DNA of 64,000 nt from Winogradskyella pacifica (lineage in GTDB: Bacteria; Bacteroidota; Bacteroidia; Flavobacteriales; Flavobacteriaceae). Under the pieces are notes generated by a model, which saw only the letters and a list, made by a program, of their open reading frames with translations, was not told where the DNA came from and did not search any database. This document shows positions 34,577-43,612 of the stretch, in pieces (within the stretch, counting starts at the first letter, position 1; every line of letters starts with the position of its first letter). The position numbers were made by a program, and so were the translations under genes. The stretch is from positions 54,989 to 118,988 of the forward strand of contig NZ_JABFDI010000014.1 in NCBI RefSeq assembly GCF_013403915.1, in the 5' to 3' direction.

Positions 34577-37198
34577 TTGAAAACCTATTACAAAATTATA
34601 GTATCACTATGTTGCGTGGCAATGCTAACCCAAAGTTGTTCGCGTAAGAAGGATAAATTCATTAACAGAAACTTCCATGCTATGGGCACAAAATACAATG
34701 TGCTTTATAACGGCAACATTGCATTAGAGCGAGGAAAGGATGGCGTTAATAATGAGTTTACAGAAAATTTCTGGGAGCTGCTTCCTGTTGAAAGAATGAA
34801 TATCTCTGAAGATATCTTTCTACCAGGACAAACCAAAAATGCCGATTTTGAACGTGCCGAAGAAAAAGCTATCAAAGCCATTCAAGTTCATGGTATGAAT
34901 ATCGATGGAAAAGAAAAAAATCCTCAGATAGACGAAGCGTATTTATTGTTGGGTCAAGCCCGTTATTTCGATCAACGATTTGTGCCGGCTATGGCTGCCT
35001 TCAACAATATTTTAAATAAATACCCAACTAGCGATAAAATTAATCAGGTTAAAATCTGGCGCGAAAAAACAAATATGCGCTTAGATAATAATCAAGGAGC
35101 CATTGATAAACTAAAACGTCTATTACGCGAAGAAGAGATTGAAGGTCAGGATTTAGCAGATGCCACAGCAGCTTTGGCCCAAGCTTACATTAATACAAAA
35201 TCTAAAGATAGTGCAATAGCGCAACTGGCAATTGCAGCAGAAAACACAACGGTTAAAAGAGAAAAAGCACGCTACCATTTTATTAAGGGACAGTTGTATA
35301 ACGAATTTGGTAAAAAGGACAGTGCAAATATAGAATTCGATGCTATTATAGATATGCATCGTCAAATACCAAGATCGTTTTACATCAATGCTCATATCGA
35401 AAAATCTAACAATTTTGATGCCTTAAGCGGTGATCAAATTGAGTTTGAAGAATACCTTACAGATTTAGAAGAGAACAGAGAAAATAGACCGTTTTTAGAT
35501 AAGATTTATTACCGCATTGCAGAATACCATCGCCATAATACATCAGACAGTCTTTCTGAAGTATATTATAACAAATCGCTTAGAAAAACCACTTCAGACA
35601 AGTACTTAAGAGCGCTCGATTACGAGACTTTAGGAAACATGTATTTTGATAGAAACATTTATAAAACGGCAGGTGCTTATTATGACAGCACAATGACTGC
35701 AATGGTAGCTAATTCTAAGCCATACCGAATCATTAAAAGAAAGCGCGAAAACCTAGATGATGTTATATACTACGAAGGTATAGCGCAAACTAACGACAGT
35801 ATTCTGAGAATGGTTAATCTATCAGAATCAGAGCAATTAGCGATTTATACAAAATATACCGATGCGCTTCGAATTAAAGCTATAGAAGATCAGAAGCAAC
35901 AAGAAGAGGCGTTAAAAAAGCAACAAAGCCAATCGACGACAGCAACACAATTGGTTCAAAATAATAAAGCAAGTGCAATAAATAAGCGTACTCCGCCAGG
36001 AATGTCTAGACAGCTTCAAACCACTAATTCGTCAAATGGTGCCAGTAGTTTTTATTTCTACAACACCACTACTGTAGCTTATGGTAAAAATGAATTTCTA
36101 AAACTTTGGGGAGATCGCAAGTTTCAAGATAATTGGAGACATTCTAATCAACGTGCAGATATTGTAAATACTTCAAAAGATGATGATTTAGTCACTTCTG
36201 TAGTAGAAGATGAACGTTTTAATCCTGAAACGTATTTAGCGACATTACCAACAAATCAAAGTGAAATAGATAGTATCATTACGGAGCGAAATTATGCCTA
36301 TTATCAACTAGGAATTATCTACAAAGAAAAGTTTAAAGAGTTTCAGTTATCTAAAAATAGATTTGAAAATTTATTAGAAAATGACCCTGAGGATCGATTG
36401 ATTTTACCTTCAAAATATAACCTGTTTCGTGTTTATATTGAATTAGGATTGACCCAAAAGGCAGAAGCGATGAAAAATGCAATTGTGCTAAATTATCCCG
36501 ACTCAAGATATGCTGAAATTCTATTAAATCCAGAGTCTGAATTATCTAAGGACGAGAACAGTCCTGAAGCGATTTATACCAAACTCTATAAGCAATTTGA
36601 AAACGAGGAGTACGTTGAAGTGATTGCAGAAGCCGAAACACAAATTAAGCGCTTAGAAGGTGATGATTTTGTGCCTAAGTTCGAAATTCTAAAAGCATCA
36701 GCAAAAGGAAGGCTTTATGGTTTTGAAGCTTATAAAGAAGGGATTAACTATATCGCATTAACCTATGCTAATACGGAAGAAGGTAAAAAAGCTCAAGAAA
36801 TTTTAAAAGATGCGATTCCGGTGTTGGCTAAAAAGGAATTTGTCTTAGATGATGATGTCGATAAATTTAATGTTATATTTCAATTTGAAAATAATTCGGG
36901 TGAAGATATTGAAGCCTTTATCGCAACATTAAACGAAGAAGTTGCGAAAATAAAATACTTTGATCTCACCACATCAAAAGATCTATACGACGAAAATACG
37001 ACCTTTGTTGTGGTACATGGATTAAAAAGTATCGGTGGAGCAAAAGGCTTTGGGGAATTACTTAAGACGGGAGAAAAAGATAGCAGAGGACGACTAATAA
37101 AACCAAAAATTACCCGACCATACTTTGCAATTTCTTCGCCAAACTATGCAATTATTCAACGACACAAAAACTTAAATGCGTATTTAGAGTTACAGTAA
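34577..37198 (+). CDS. sprE: Type IX secretion/gliding lipoprotein SprE (PorW-like)
   Basis: The 873 residues match the length of Flavobacterium SprE (about 870). A lipoprotein signal (MKTYYKIIVSLCCVAMLTQS, Cys at residue 21) is followed by FINRNFHAMGTKYNVLYNG and then several tetratricopeptide repeats, a low-complexity Gln-rich linker (about 440-475) and a C-terminal domain. SprE/PorW links the secretion core to the outer-membrane translocon and is needed for type IX export and gliding. The start is a TTG; no ATG lies early enough to keep the signal peptide. The bactofilin gene follows after 19 nt. Confidence 0.9.
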   Translation: MKTYYKIIVSLCCVAMLTQSCSRKKDKFINRNFHAMGTKYNVLYNGNIALERGKDGVNNEFTENFWELLPVERMNISEDIFLPGQTKNADFERAEEKAIKAIQVHGMNIDGKEKNPQIDEAYLLLGQARYFDQRFVPAMAAFNNILNKYPTSDKINQVKIWREKTNMRLDNNQGAIDKLKRLLREEEIEGQDLADATAALAQAYINTKSKDSAIAQLAIAAENTTVKREKARYHFIKGQLYNEFGKKDSANIEFDAIIDMHRQIPRSFYINAHIEKSNNFDALSGDQIEFEEYLTDLEENRENRPFLDKIYYRIAEYHRHNTSDSLSEVYYNKSLRKTTSDKYLRALDYETLGNMYFDRNIYKTAGAYYDSTMTAMVANSKPYRIIKRKRENLDDVIYYEGIAQTNDSILRMVNLSESEQLAIYTKYTDALRIKAIEDQKQQEEALKKQQSQSTTATQLVQNNKASAINKRTPPGMSRQLQTTNSSNGASSFYFYNTTTVAYGKNEFLKLWGDRKFQDNWRHSNQRADIVNTSKDDDLVTSVVEDERFNPETYLATLPTNQSEIDSIITERNYAYYQLGIIYKEKFKEFQLSKNRFENLLENDPEDRLILPSKYNLFRVYIELGLTQKAEAMKNAIVLNYPDSRYAEILLNPESELSKDENSPEAIYTKLYKQFENEEYVEVIAEAETQIKRLEGDDFVPKFEILKASAKGRLYGFEAYKEGINYIALTYANTEEGKKAQEILKDAIPVLAKKEFVLDDDVDKFNVIFQFENNSGEDIEAFIATLNEEVAKIKYFDLTTSKDLYDENTTFVVVHGLKSIGGAKGFGELLKTGEKDSRGRLIKPKITRPYFAISSPNYAIIQRHKNLNAYLELQ

Positions 37199-37217
37199 TT
37201 TAAAAAACCAGATCAAT

Positions 37218-37655
37218 ATGTTTTCTCCAGATAGAAAAAAACAAAAAGACCAATCAACTATGGAAGCAACGACACAACAAAATATTATAGCACAAGGCAC
37301 TAAAATTGTAGGTGACATCGCTAGCCAAGGACCATTTAGAATTGACGGTACTATAGAGGGTAACGTTAAAACGTCGGGTAAAATAGTCGTTGGTAAATCG
37401 GGTTATATTAAAGGAACCTTACAAGGTGAAAATGCTGATTTTGAAGGTAAATTTTCAGGGAAGTTGATTTTATCAGGGACATTATCTTTAAAAGCTACAG
37501 CTCATATTGAAGGAGAAGTACATATTAATAAGTTGGCTGTTGAGCCTGGTGCAACTTTTAATGCTACATGTAGTATGAAAGGTACGGTAAAGTCACTGCC
37601 TAATGAGTCTGTTAATGCCAAATCTACACAAGCTCAAAGTGTCCAAAGTAAATAA
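37218..37655 (+). CDS. Bactofilin (polymer-forming cytoskeletal protein)
   Basis: The 145 residues contain the central bactofilin beta-helix (about 25-125) with regular turns such as GDIASQGPFRIDGTIEGNVK and HIEGEVHINKLAVEPGA, flanked by short polar tails. Bactofilins form nucleotide-free filaments on the membrane and scaffold cell-wall or secretion proteins. The 3' end overlaps the atpZ-type gene by up to 53 nt depending on which start is used there. The co-directional position between sprE and the ATP synthase genes is typical of the group. Confidence 0.93.
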   Translation: MFSPDRKKQKDQSTMEATTQQNIIAQGTKIVGDIASQGPFRIDGTIEGNVKTSGKIVVGKSGYIKGTLQGENADFEGKFSGKLILSGTLSLKATAHIEGEVHINKLAVEPGATFNATCSMKGTVKSLPNESVNAKSTQAQSVQSK

Positions 37656-37857
37656 AGGCCCTAATAAGTTTATTCGGTTTACGTCTGTTGCGTTTCAAAT
37701 GGGAGGCACCATTTTTCTTGGTAATTATTTAGGGCAATGGTTAGATGCTCAGTTTGATAAGGATTATTTAGAAACGACCATAACACTACTTTCAATATTT
37801 GTTTCAATGTATTTGGTGATATCTCAAGTTTTAAAAATGTCTAAAGAAGATGATTAA
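37603..37857 (+). CDS. atpZ: AtpZ/AtpI family protein
   Basis: Up to 84 residues with two membrane helices, FTSVAFQMGGTIFLGNYLG and TTITLLSIFVSMYLVISQVL, joined by the short loop QWLDAQFDKD. This is the AtpZ/AtpI arrangement found ahead of F1Fo genes, thought to assist c-ring assembly or Mg2+ supply. The ATG at 37603 would overlap the bactofilin by 53 nt; the GTG at 37639 (VSKVNKGPNKF) is an equally likely start, since family members begin close to the PNKF segment. It overlaps the next gene by 8 nt. Confidence 0.82.
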   Translation: MSLLMPNLHKLKVSKVNKGPNKFIRFTSVAFQMGGTIFLGNYLGQWLDAQFDKDYLETTITLLSIFVSMYLVISQVLKMSKEDD

Positions 37858-38248
37858 ATCTCTTGCTGTATATATAGTATCGTTTTCAGTATTATTTTTG
37901 ATTATTCATTTTTCGCAAGATTATATTTTTAGTCAAGTTAATAGCCCTGTCAGATTTAGTCTTTGGGATACCAATATGTTTTTTGCCGTAGCGTCATTAA
38001 TGATATGTGTGCATTTTCAATTTTTTTCTCTTATTAAGAGCTTGGAGACTCAACTCGGATTCATCTATTTGCCTACGCTTTTTATCAAAGGAGTCTTGTT
38101 TTATGTGGCGTTTAAAGATTCTGTTTTTAATATTGAAGTTTTAAATACCACTGAAGAATTAAACATTTTAATTCCATTACTCTTATTTCTAGTATTGGAG
38201 GTGTTTTTTGTCGTTAAAATTATATCTAGAATGGGGTTTAAATATTAG
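37850..38248 (+). CDS. DUF6168 family membrane protein (AtpI position)
   Basis: A small hydrophobic protein of 132 residues with four predicted membrane helices. It occupies the place of AtpI in front of atpB and matches a flavobacterial family recalled as DUF6168. A role in ATP synthase assembly is inferred from position only. The atpB promoter lies just after it, so it may belong to the sprE/bactofilin transcript. Confidence 0.65.
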   Translation: MIKSLAVYIVSFSVLFLIIHFSQDYIFSQVNSPVRFSLWDTNMFFAVASLMICVHFQFFSLIKSLETQLGFIYLPTLFIKGVLFYVAFKDSVFNIEVLNTTEELNILIPLLLFLVLEVFFVVKIISRMGFKY

Positions 38249-38262
38249 ACTGAAAAAACATA

Positions 38263-38291
38263 TTGTTATTTTAATAAATTGCGTACTTTTG
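38263..38291 (+). promoter_or_regulatory. Promoter of the ATP synthase operon
   Basis: TTG (38263-38265), an 18-nt spacer and TACTTTTG (38284-38291) match the full Bacteroidota consensus. The ATG of atpB at 38330 follows 38 nt later. An in-frame TTG at 38279 falls within the spacer and so is not a start codon. Confidence 0.8.
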
Positions 38292-38329
38292 CACGGAATT
38301 TGAGAAGAGGTTTTTTTTATTTTATTAGA

Positions 38330-39502
38330 ATGAAGATAGTTCAACAAAGTTTTAAGTTTTTAGTATTAGCAGTTTTGATGTTTTCATCAGCGTCTATTTC
38401 AGCGTTCAACGCTGGCGGAGATGGGGGTCAAGTTTCTGGTAAACAAGAGGTAGAGGAGTATATTGTTCATCACCTAAAAGACTCTCACGATTTTAATTTG
38501 TTTTCGTATACAGATGATTCTGGAGAGCGTAAACATTTTGGTGTGGCGTTGCCTGTGATTCTTTGGTCTTCTGAAGGATTAGTGACGTTTATGTCTTCCG
38601 AGTTTCACCATGATGATAACGGACAAGTTATTGTTGAAAAGGACGGTCTTAAGTTTACAAAGATTCACTCAAAAATTTACGAATTAGAAAAAGGAGCTAC
38701 TGCTGTTAAGTTTGATGCTGATCATCATGCAACAAATGGAGCTAAGGTTTTAGATTTTTCAATTACTAAAAGTGTGGTCGGAATCTTATTAATTGGCCTT
38801 TTAATGTTATTCTGGTTCTCTAGATTAGCAAAGCAATATAAGAAAAAACAAATTCCTACAGGTTTCGGTCGTGTACTAGAGCCACTAGTACTTTACGTAA
38901 GAGACGAAATTGCAAGACCAAATATTGGTGAAAAGCACTACCGTAAATTTACAGGGTATCTTTTAACAGTGTTCTTCTTTATATGGATTTTAAACTTAGC
39001 GGGTTTAACACCATTAGGTTTTAACGTTACAGGTCAGTTAGCCGTAACAGCATGTTTAGCAATATTTACATTAATTATTTATACAGTAAGTGGTAATAAA
39101 GATTACTGGATGCATATTTTATGGATGCCAGGTGTACCAATCTTTGTTAAACCAATCTTAGCTGTAATTGAATTGGTAGGTGCGTTTATCATTAAGCCAT
39201 TCTCATTATTAGTACGTTTGTTTGCAAATATTTCTGCAGGTCACATTGTATTAATGAGTTTAATTGCAATTATGTTTACACTTAAAGAATCTCTAGGTGT
39301 GGTTGGTGCAACAAGCTTATCGTTTGTATTGTCATTTTTCCTTTTATTAATCGAATTATTAGTAGCGTTTTTACAAGCGTATATTTTTACAATGTTATCA
39401 GCTTTATTTATTGGTATGGCTGTAGCAGAACACGATCATGATCATGAGCATGATCATGAAATTTCTTCAGACGTAGAAGACGTTAGAGGAGATTTTATTT
39501 AA
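38330..39502 (+). CDS. atpB: F1Fo ATP synthase subunit a
   Basis: The 390 residues include a cleavable signal-like N-terminus (MKIVQQSFKFLVLAVLMF) and a long periplasmic extension of about 130 residues, as usual in Bacteroidota. The membrane domain follows, with the essential Arg in KPFSLLVRLFANISAGHI and the last-helix segment ELLVAFLQAYIFTMLSA. It forms the proton half-channels against the c-ring. The C-terminus carries a His/Asp/Glu-rich run (HDHDHEHDHE, then ISSDVEDV), an unusual tail. The longer frame from 38279 was rejected because it starts inside the promoter. Confidence 0.95.
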   Translation: MKIVQQSFKFLVLAVLMFSSASISAFNAGGDGGQVSGKQEVEEYIVHHLKDSHDFNLFSYTDDSGERKHFGVALPVILWSSEGLVTFMSSEFHHDDNGQVIVEKDGLKFTKIHSKIYELEKGATAVKFDADHHATNGAKVLDFSITKSVVGILLIGLLMLFWFSRLAKQYKKKQIPTGFGRVLEPLVLYVRDEIARPNIGEKHYRKFTGYLLTVFFFIWILNLAGLTPLGFNVTGQLAVTACLAIFTLIIYTVSGNKDYWMHILWMPGVPIFVKPILAVIELVGAFIIKPFSLLVRLFANISAGHIVLMSLIAIMFTLKESLGVVGATSLSFVLSFFLLLIELLVAFLQAYIFTMLSALFIGMAVAEHDHDHEHDHEISSDVEDVRGDFI

Positions 39503-39522
39503 TAAGAATTTTTTTAATTTAA

Positions 39523-39741
<219 letters not shown>

Positions 39742-39762
39742 GAACCAAATCAAATTTACAAA

Positions 39763-39801
39763 AACACTATCCTGTAACGGTTGGTTACAGGACGTGTTTT
39801 T
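39763..39801 (+). terminator. Terminator-like hairpin between atpE and atpF
   Basis: Stem TCCTGTAAC / GTTACAGGA with a GGTTG loop, extended by AACAC / GTGTT across a small internal loop, is followed by TTT. It lies inside the ATP synthase operon and may attenuate transcription or protect the 3' end of an atpE transcript, which would raise c-subunit output. Confidence 0.75.
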
Positions 39802-39838
39802 AAATTAAAAAAAGAATAACACCTAATTAGTTAATAGG

Positions 39839-40339
39839 ATGGAAACATTATTAAACGATTTTTCACCAGGATTATTTGTAGTATCAACAATATTAATGTT
39901 AGCATTAATAGCATTGATGGTGAAGTTTGCATGGAAACCAATTCTTGCGTCATTAAGCGAAAGAGAAGAAGGTATTCAAAGTGCTTTAGATGCAGCTGAA
40001 AAAGCGAAGCGTGAAATGGCGAACCTTCAAGCAGATAATCAAAGATTATTGCAAGAAGCAAGATTAGAAAGAGAAACAATGCTTAAAGAAGCTCGTGAGC
40101 TTAAAAGCAAAATGATTGCAGATGCTGAAGCGGAAGCTAAAACGCAGGCAAATAAAATGATTGCACAAGCACAAGAAGCTATTACTAGTGAAAAGAAAGC
40201 AGCTATGGCAGAATTAAAAAGTCATGTTGCAGGTTTATCTATAGAAATCGCTGAAAAAGTAGTGCGTAACGAATTATCTAATAAAGACAAACAACTAGAA
40301 TTAGTTGAGTCTATGTTAGGAGAAGCAACTTTAAACTAG
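39839..40339 (+). CDS. atpF: F1Fo ATP synthase subunit b
   Basis: The 166 residues start with one membrane helix (LFVVSTILMLALIALMVKFA) followed by a long charged helix of heptad type running almost to the end (for example EREEGIQSALDAAEKAKREM). It forms the peripheral stalk. The gene begins 97 nt after atpE, with the hairpin in between, and ends 6 nt before atpH. Confidence 0.96.
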   Translation: METLLNDFSPGLFVVSTILMLALIALMVKFAWKPILASLSEREEGIQSALDAAEKAKREMANLQADNQRLLQEARLERETMLKEARELKSKMIADAEAEAKTQANKMIAQAQEAITSEKKAAMAELKSHVAGLSIEIAEKVVRNELSNKDKQLELVESMLGEATLN

Positions 40340-40345
40340 TAAGAG

Positions 40346-40882
40346 ATGTCAGGATCAAGAGCGGCAATACGATATGCTAAAGCGGTTTTAAGCTTAGCAA
40401 CAGATCAAAAATCTGCTGAGGTGGTAAATAGTGATATGAAATCAATCACTAACGCTATCGCTGAGAGTGAAGATTTAAATCAGATGCTTCAAAGTCCTGT
40501 TGTAAGATCTTCGGATAAAAAAGCGGTATTATTAGCAGTGTTCAAAGATGCGAATGTAGCAACGACGAACTTATTCGATACTTTAATTACTAACAAAAGG
40601 TTACCTTTATTAAATGAGGTAGCTTCAAGTTATGTTCATTTATACGATGAATTAAGAGGTAGCCAAGTAGCAACAGTTACAACAGCAATTCCACTTACTG
40701 AAGATTTAAAAACTAAAGTATTAGCTAAGGTTAAAGAACTTACAGGAAAAGACGCCGAAGTAGAAAATATTATAGATGAAAGCATTTTAGGTGGTTTCAT
40801 ATTAAGAGTTGGAGATATACAGTATAATGCTAGTATTTCAAACAAACTCGATAAATTAAAAAGAGAATTTACACTAAATTAA
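40346..40882 (+). CDS. atpH: F1Fo ATP synthase subunit delta
   Basis: The 178 residues show the OSCP/delta layout: an N-terminal helical domain beginning RAAIRYAKAVLSLA and a C-terminal domain with the motif DESILGGFILRVGD that ends near NKLDKLKREF. It joins the b stalk to the top of F1. A 55-nt gap with a heptamer array separates it from atpA. Confidence 0.96.
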   Translation: MSGSRAAIRYAKAVLSLATDQKSAEVVNSDMKSITNAIAESEDLNQMLQSPVVRSSDKKAVLLAVFKDANVATTNLFDTLITNKRLPLLNEVASSYVHLYDELRGSQVATVTTAIPLTEDLKTKVLAKVKELTGKDAEVENIIDESILGGFILRVGDIQYNASISNKLDKLKREFTLN

Positions 40883-40900
40883 TATAGTTTTAGATAAGCC

Positions 40901-40935
40901 CTAAAGGCTAACAGCTAAAAGCTAAAGACTAAAAG
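40901..40935. repeat. Tandem heptamer array upstream of atpA
   Basis: Five consecutive 7-nt units of the form CTAAxxG/A (CTAAAGG, CTAACAG, CTAAAAG, CTAAAGA, CTAAAAG) end 2 nt before the atpA ATG. The array replaces the usual leader of the gene. Confidence 0.85.
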
Positions 40936-40937
40936 AG

Positions 40938-42518
40938 ATGGCAGAAGTAAAACCAGCTGAGATATCAGCAATCTTAAAACAACAACTTTCAGGTTTTGAA
41001 GCAGGTGCTTCATTAGACGAAGTAGGAACAGTATTAACTGTAGGTGATGGTATTGTACGTGCTTACGGATTAGCTAATGTGCAATATGGCGAATTAGTTG
41101 AATTCGATGGTGGTGCAGAAGGAATCGTACTTAACCTTGAAGAAGATAACGTCGGTATTGTATTGCTAGGAACTTCAGTAGGAATTAAAGAAGGTTCTAC
41201 AGTTAAACGTACGGAACGTATCGCATCTGTGAAAGTAGGTGAAGGTATTGTTGGTCGTGTGGTTGATACTTTAGGTAACCCAATTGATGGTAAAGGACCA
41301 ATAGCAGGTGAAACTTTTGAGATGCCTTTAGAGCGTAAAGCACCAGGTGTTATCTACAGAGAGCCAGTAACTGAGCCATTACAAACAGGTATTAAAGCTA
41401 TTGATGCTATGATCCCAGTTGGTAGAGGTCAACGTGAGTTGGTAATTGGTGATAGACAGACTGGTAAGACAGCTGTTTGTATCGATGCGATCTTAAATCA
41501 AAAAGAATTTTACGATGCAGGTGAGCCTGTATATTGTATATATGTTGCTATTGGCCAAAAGGCTTCTACGGTAGCTTTAATTGCTAAGACTTTAGAAGAA
41601 AAAGGTGCTTTAGCATACACAACAATAGTAGCTGCAAATGCATCAGATCCTGCTGCAATGCAAGTTTATGCACCGTTTACAGGAGCATCTATTGGTGAGT
41701 ATTTTAGAGATACTGGTAGACCAGCTTTAATTGTATTTGATGATTTATCAAAACAAGCTGTTGCTTACCGTGAGGTATCTTTATTATTAAGACGTCCTCC
41801 AGGACGTGAGGCATATCCTGGTGATGTATTTTATTTACACTCAAGATTATTAGAGCGTTCTGCAAAAATCATTAACAATGATGCTATTGCTAAAGAAATG
41901 AATGACCTTCCAGATGTTTTAAAACCTTTAGTTAAAGGTGGTGGTTCATTAACAGCATTGCCAATTATTGAAACACAAGCAGGTGATGTTTCAGCATATA
42001 TCCCAACTAACGTAATTTCTATTACAGATGGTCAGATTTTCTTAGATGGTGATTTATTTAATTCTGGTGTTCGTCCAGCAATTAACGTAGGTATTTCTGT
42101 ATCTCGTGTTGGTGGTAACGCTCAGATTAAATCAATGAAAAAAGTATCTGGTACATTAAAATTAGATCAAGCTCAGTACCGTGAATTAGAAGCGTTTGCT
42201 AAGTTTGGTTCAGATTTAGATGCCGTTACTTTAAACGTAATTAATAAAGGTAAGCGTAACGTTGAAATCTTAAAGCAGGCACAAAATGATCCTTTCAAAG
42301 TAGAAGATCAAGTAGCTATCATTTATGCAGGTTCTAAAAACTTGTTAAAAGATGTTCCTGTTGAGAAAGTAAAAGAATTTGAACGCGATTATTTAGAGTT
42401 CTTAAATGCAAAGCATAGAGATACTCTAGATTTACTAAAAGCAGGTAAATTAACTGATGAGGTTATTGATACACTTACAAGTGTAGCAAAAGATCTTTCA
42501 GGGAAATACAGATCATAA
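40938..42518 (+). CDS. atpA: F1Fo ATP synthase subunit alpha
   Basis: The 526 residues contain the P-loop GDRQTGKTA (about 172-180), the alpha/beta signature [14 protein letters not shown], and the alpha-type arginine-finger region in that segment. This is the non-catalytic nucleotide-binding subunit of F1. The catalytic beta gene is not in the window; in flavobacteria atpD and atpC usually form a separate operon. The gene ends in front of a perfect inverted repeat at 42529. Confidence 0.98.
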   Translation: MAEVKPAEISAILKQQLSGFEAGASLDEVGTVLTVGDGIVRAYGLANVQYGELVEFDGGAEGIVLNLEEDNVGIVLLGTSVGIKEGSTVKRTERIASVKVGEGIVGRVVDTLGNPIDGKGPIAGETFEMPLERKAPGVIYREPVTEPLQTGIKAIDAMIPVGRGQRELVIGDRQTGKTAVCIDAILNQKEFYDAGEPVYCIYVAIGQKASTVALIAKTLEEKGALAYTTIVAANASDPAAMQVYAPFTGASIGEYFRDTGRPALIVFDDLSKQAVAYREVSLLLRRPPGREAYPGDVFYLHSRLLERSAKIINNDAIAKEMNDLPDVLKPLVKGGGSLTALPIIETQAGDVSAYIPTNVISITDGQIFLDGDLFNSGVRPAINVGISVSRVGGNAQIKSMKKVSGTLKLDQAQYRELEAFAKFGSDLDAVTLNVINKGKRNVEILKQAQNDPFKVEDQVAIIYAGSKNLLKDVPVEKVKEFERDYLEFLNAKHRDTLDLLKAGKLTDEVIDTLTSVAKDLSGKYRS

Positions 42519-42519
42519 A

Positions 42520-42562
42520 GTTAGAAGTTTAGAGTTATGAGTAAACGTGTTCATAACTCTAA
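42520..42562. repeat. Heptamer units and perfect inverted repeat between atpA and atpG
   Basis: Heptamers GTTAGAA, GTTTAGA and GTTATGA run from 42520 to 42540. The last two also build the left arm of a perfect 12-bp inverted repeat, TTAGAGTTATGA / TCATAACTCTAA, with a 10-nt loop (42529-42562). A short T-rich stretch follows. REP-like TGTCACTCTGAGCC lies further on, at about 42581. Confidence 0.8.
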
Positions 42563-42623
42563 ATTTTAATTATTAAACTAATGTCACTCTGAGCCTATGC
42601 AAGGAGTCTTTATCATATAAAGA

Positions 42624-43484
42624 ATGGCGAATTTAAAGGAAATTAGAAACAGGATATCATCGGTATCATCAACGATGCAGATTACTAGTGCCATGAAAAT
42701 GGTATCTGCTGCTAAGTTAAAGAAAGCCCAAGATGCTATTACAGCAATGCGTCCTTATTCTAATAAGTTAACGGAATTGCTTCAGAGTTTAAGTGCAACT
42801 TTAGATGAAGATTCTGGAAGTAAATATTCTGTTCAACGCGACGTAGAAAAAGTACTTATAGTTGTTGTAACTTCTAACAGAGGTTTGGCTGGTGCATTCA
42901 ATTCTAATATCATTAAGCATGTAACTAAGCTTTCTAAGGAGACTTATGCTAATAAAGATGTTTCTTATTTAGCAATTGGAAAGAAGGCAAATGATGCATT
43001 CAAAAAAACGAATAAAGTTATTGCAAACAAAAGTGATTTGTATGAAGACTTAACGTTTGAGAATGTTTCTGAAATAGCAGAAATGCTAATGGAAAAATTT
43101 GTTGCTGGAGAATTTGATAAGATTGAGATAGTATACAATCACTTTAAAAATGCAGCGACTCAAATTGTAATGACGGAACAGTTCTTACCAATTGTACCTG
43201 TAGAAAGTGATGAAAACGTTAATTTAGATTACGTTTTTGAACCATCTAAAATTGAAATCGTTGAAGAATTAATACCGAAGTCTTTAAAGACTCAATTGTA
43301 CAAAGGTATTAGAGATTCTTTCGCTTCTGAGCATGGTGCACGTATGACAGCAATGCATAAAGCAACAGATAACGCTACAGAATTAAGAGATCAACTTAAA
43401 TTAACTTACAACAAAGCAAGACAAGCAGCAATTACTAACGAGATTTTAGAGATTGTTGGTGGAGCTGAAGCTTTAAATAACTAA
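42624..43484 (+). CDS. atpG: F1Fo ATP synthase subunit gamma
   Basis: The 286 residues open with MANLKEIRNRISSVSSTMQI and end with the signature LTYNKARQAAITNEILEIVG, the two helices of the central rotor coiled coil. The middle Rossmann-like domain carries VVTSNRGLAGAFNSN. It is the last gene of the operon, followed by a strong terminator at 43525. Confidence 0.97.
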   Translation: MANLKEIRNRISSVSSTMQITSAMKMVSAAKLKKAQDAITAMRPYSNKLTELLQSLSATLDEDSGSKYSVQRDVEKVLIVVVTSNRGLAGAFNSNIIKHVTKLSKETYANKDVSYLAIGKKANDAFKKTNKVIANKSDLYEDLTFENVSEIAEMLMEKFVAGEFDKIEIVYNHFKNAATQIVMTEQFLPIVPVESDENVNLDYVFEPSKIEIVEELIPKSLKTQLYKGIRDSFASEHGARMTAMHKATDNATELRDQLKLTYNKARQAAITNEILEIVGGAEALNN

Positions 43485-43524
43485 ACGCTATACTTAGTTA
43501 AAACTAAGAATTTCAATAGAATAT

Positions 43525-43556
43525 AAAACCTAACTTTAAATAGTTAGGTTTTTTTT
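43525..43556 (+). terminator. Terminator of the ATP synthase operon
   Basis: An 11-bp stem (AAAACCTAACT / AGTTAGGTTTT, 6-nt loop) continues directly into a T run, 40 nt after the atpG stop. Confidence 0.93.
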
Positions 43557-43612
43557 ATGCCATCATGTAACATTTTTAAGATTTTGTATCTAAAAGGAAA
43601 ATCCAATTAAAA

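Noticed and set aside
38279..38329. Upstream extension of atpB from a TTG
   Set aside because: The TTG lies in the spacer of a complete -33/-7 promoter, and the extension would precede the natural signal-like N-terminus at 38330.
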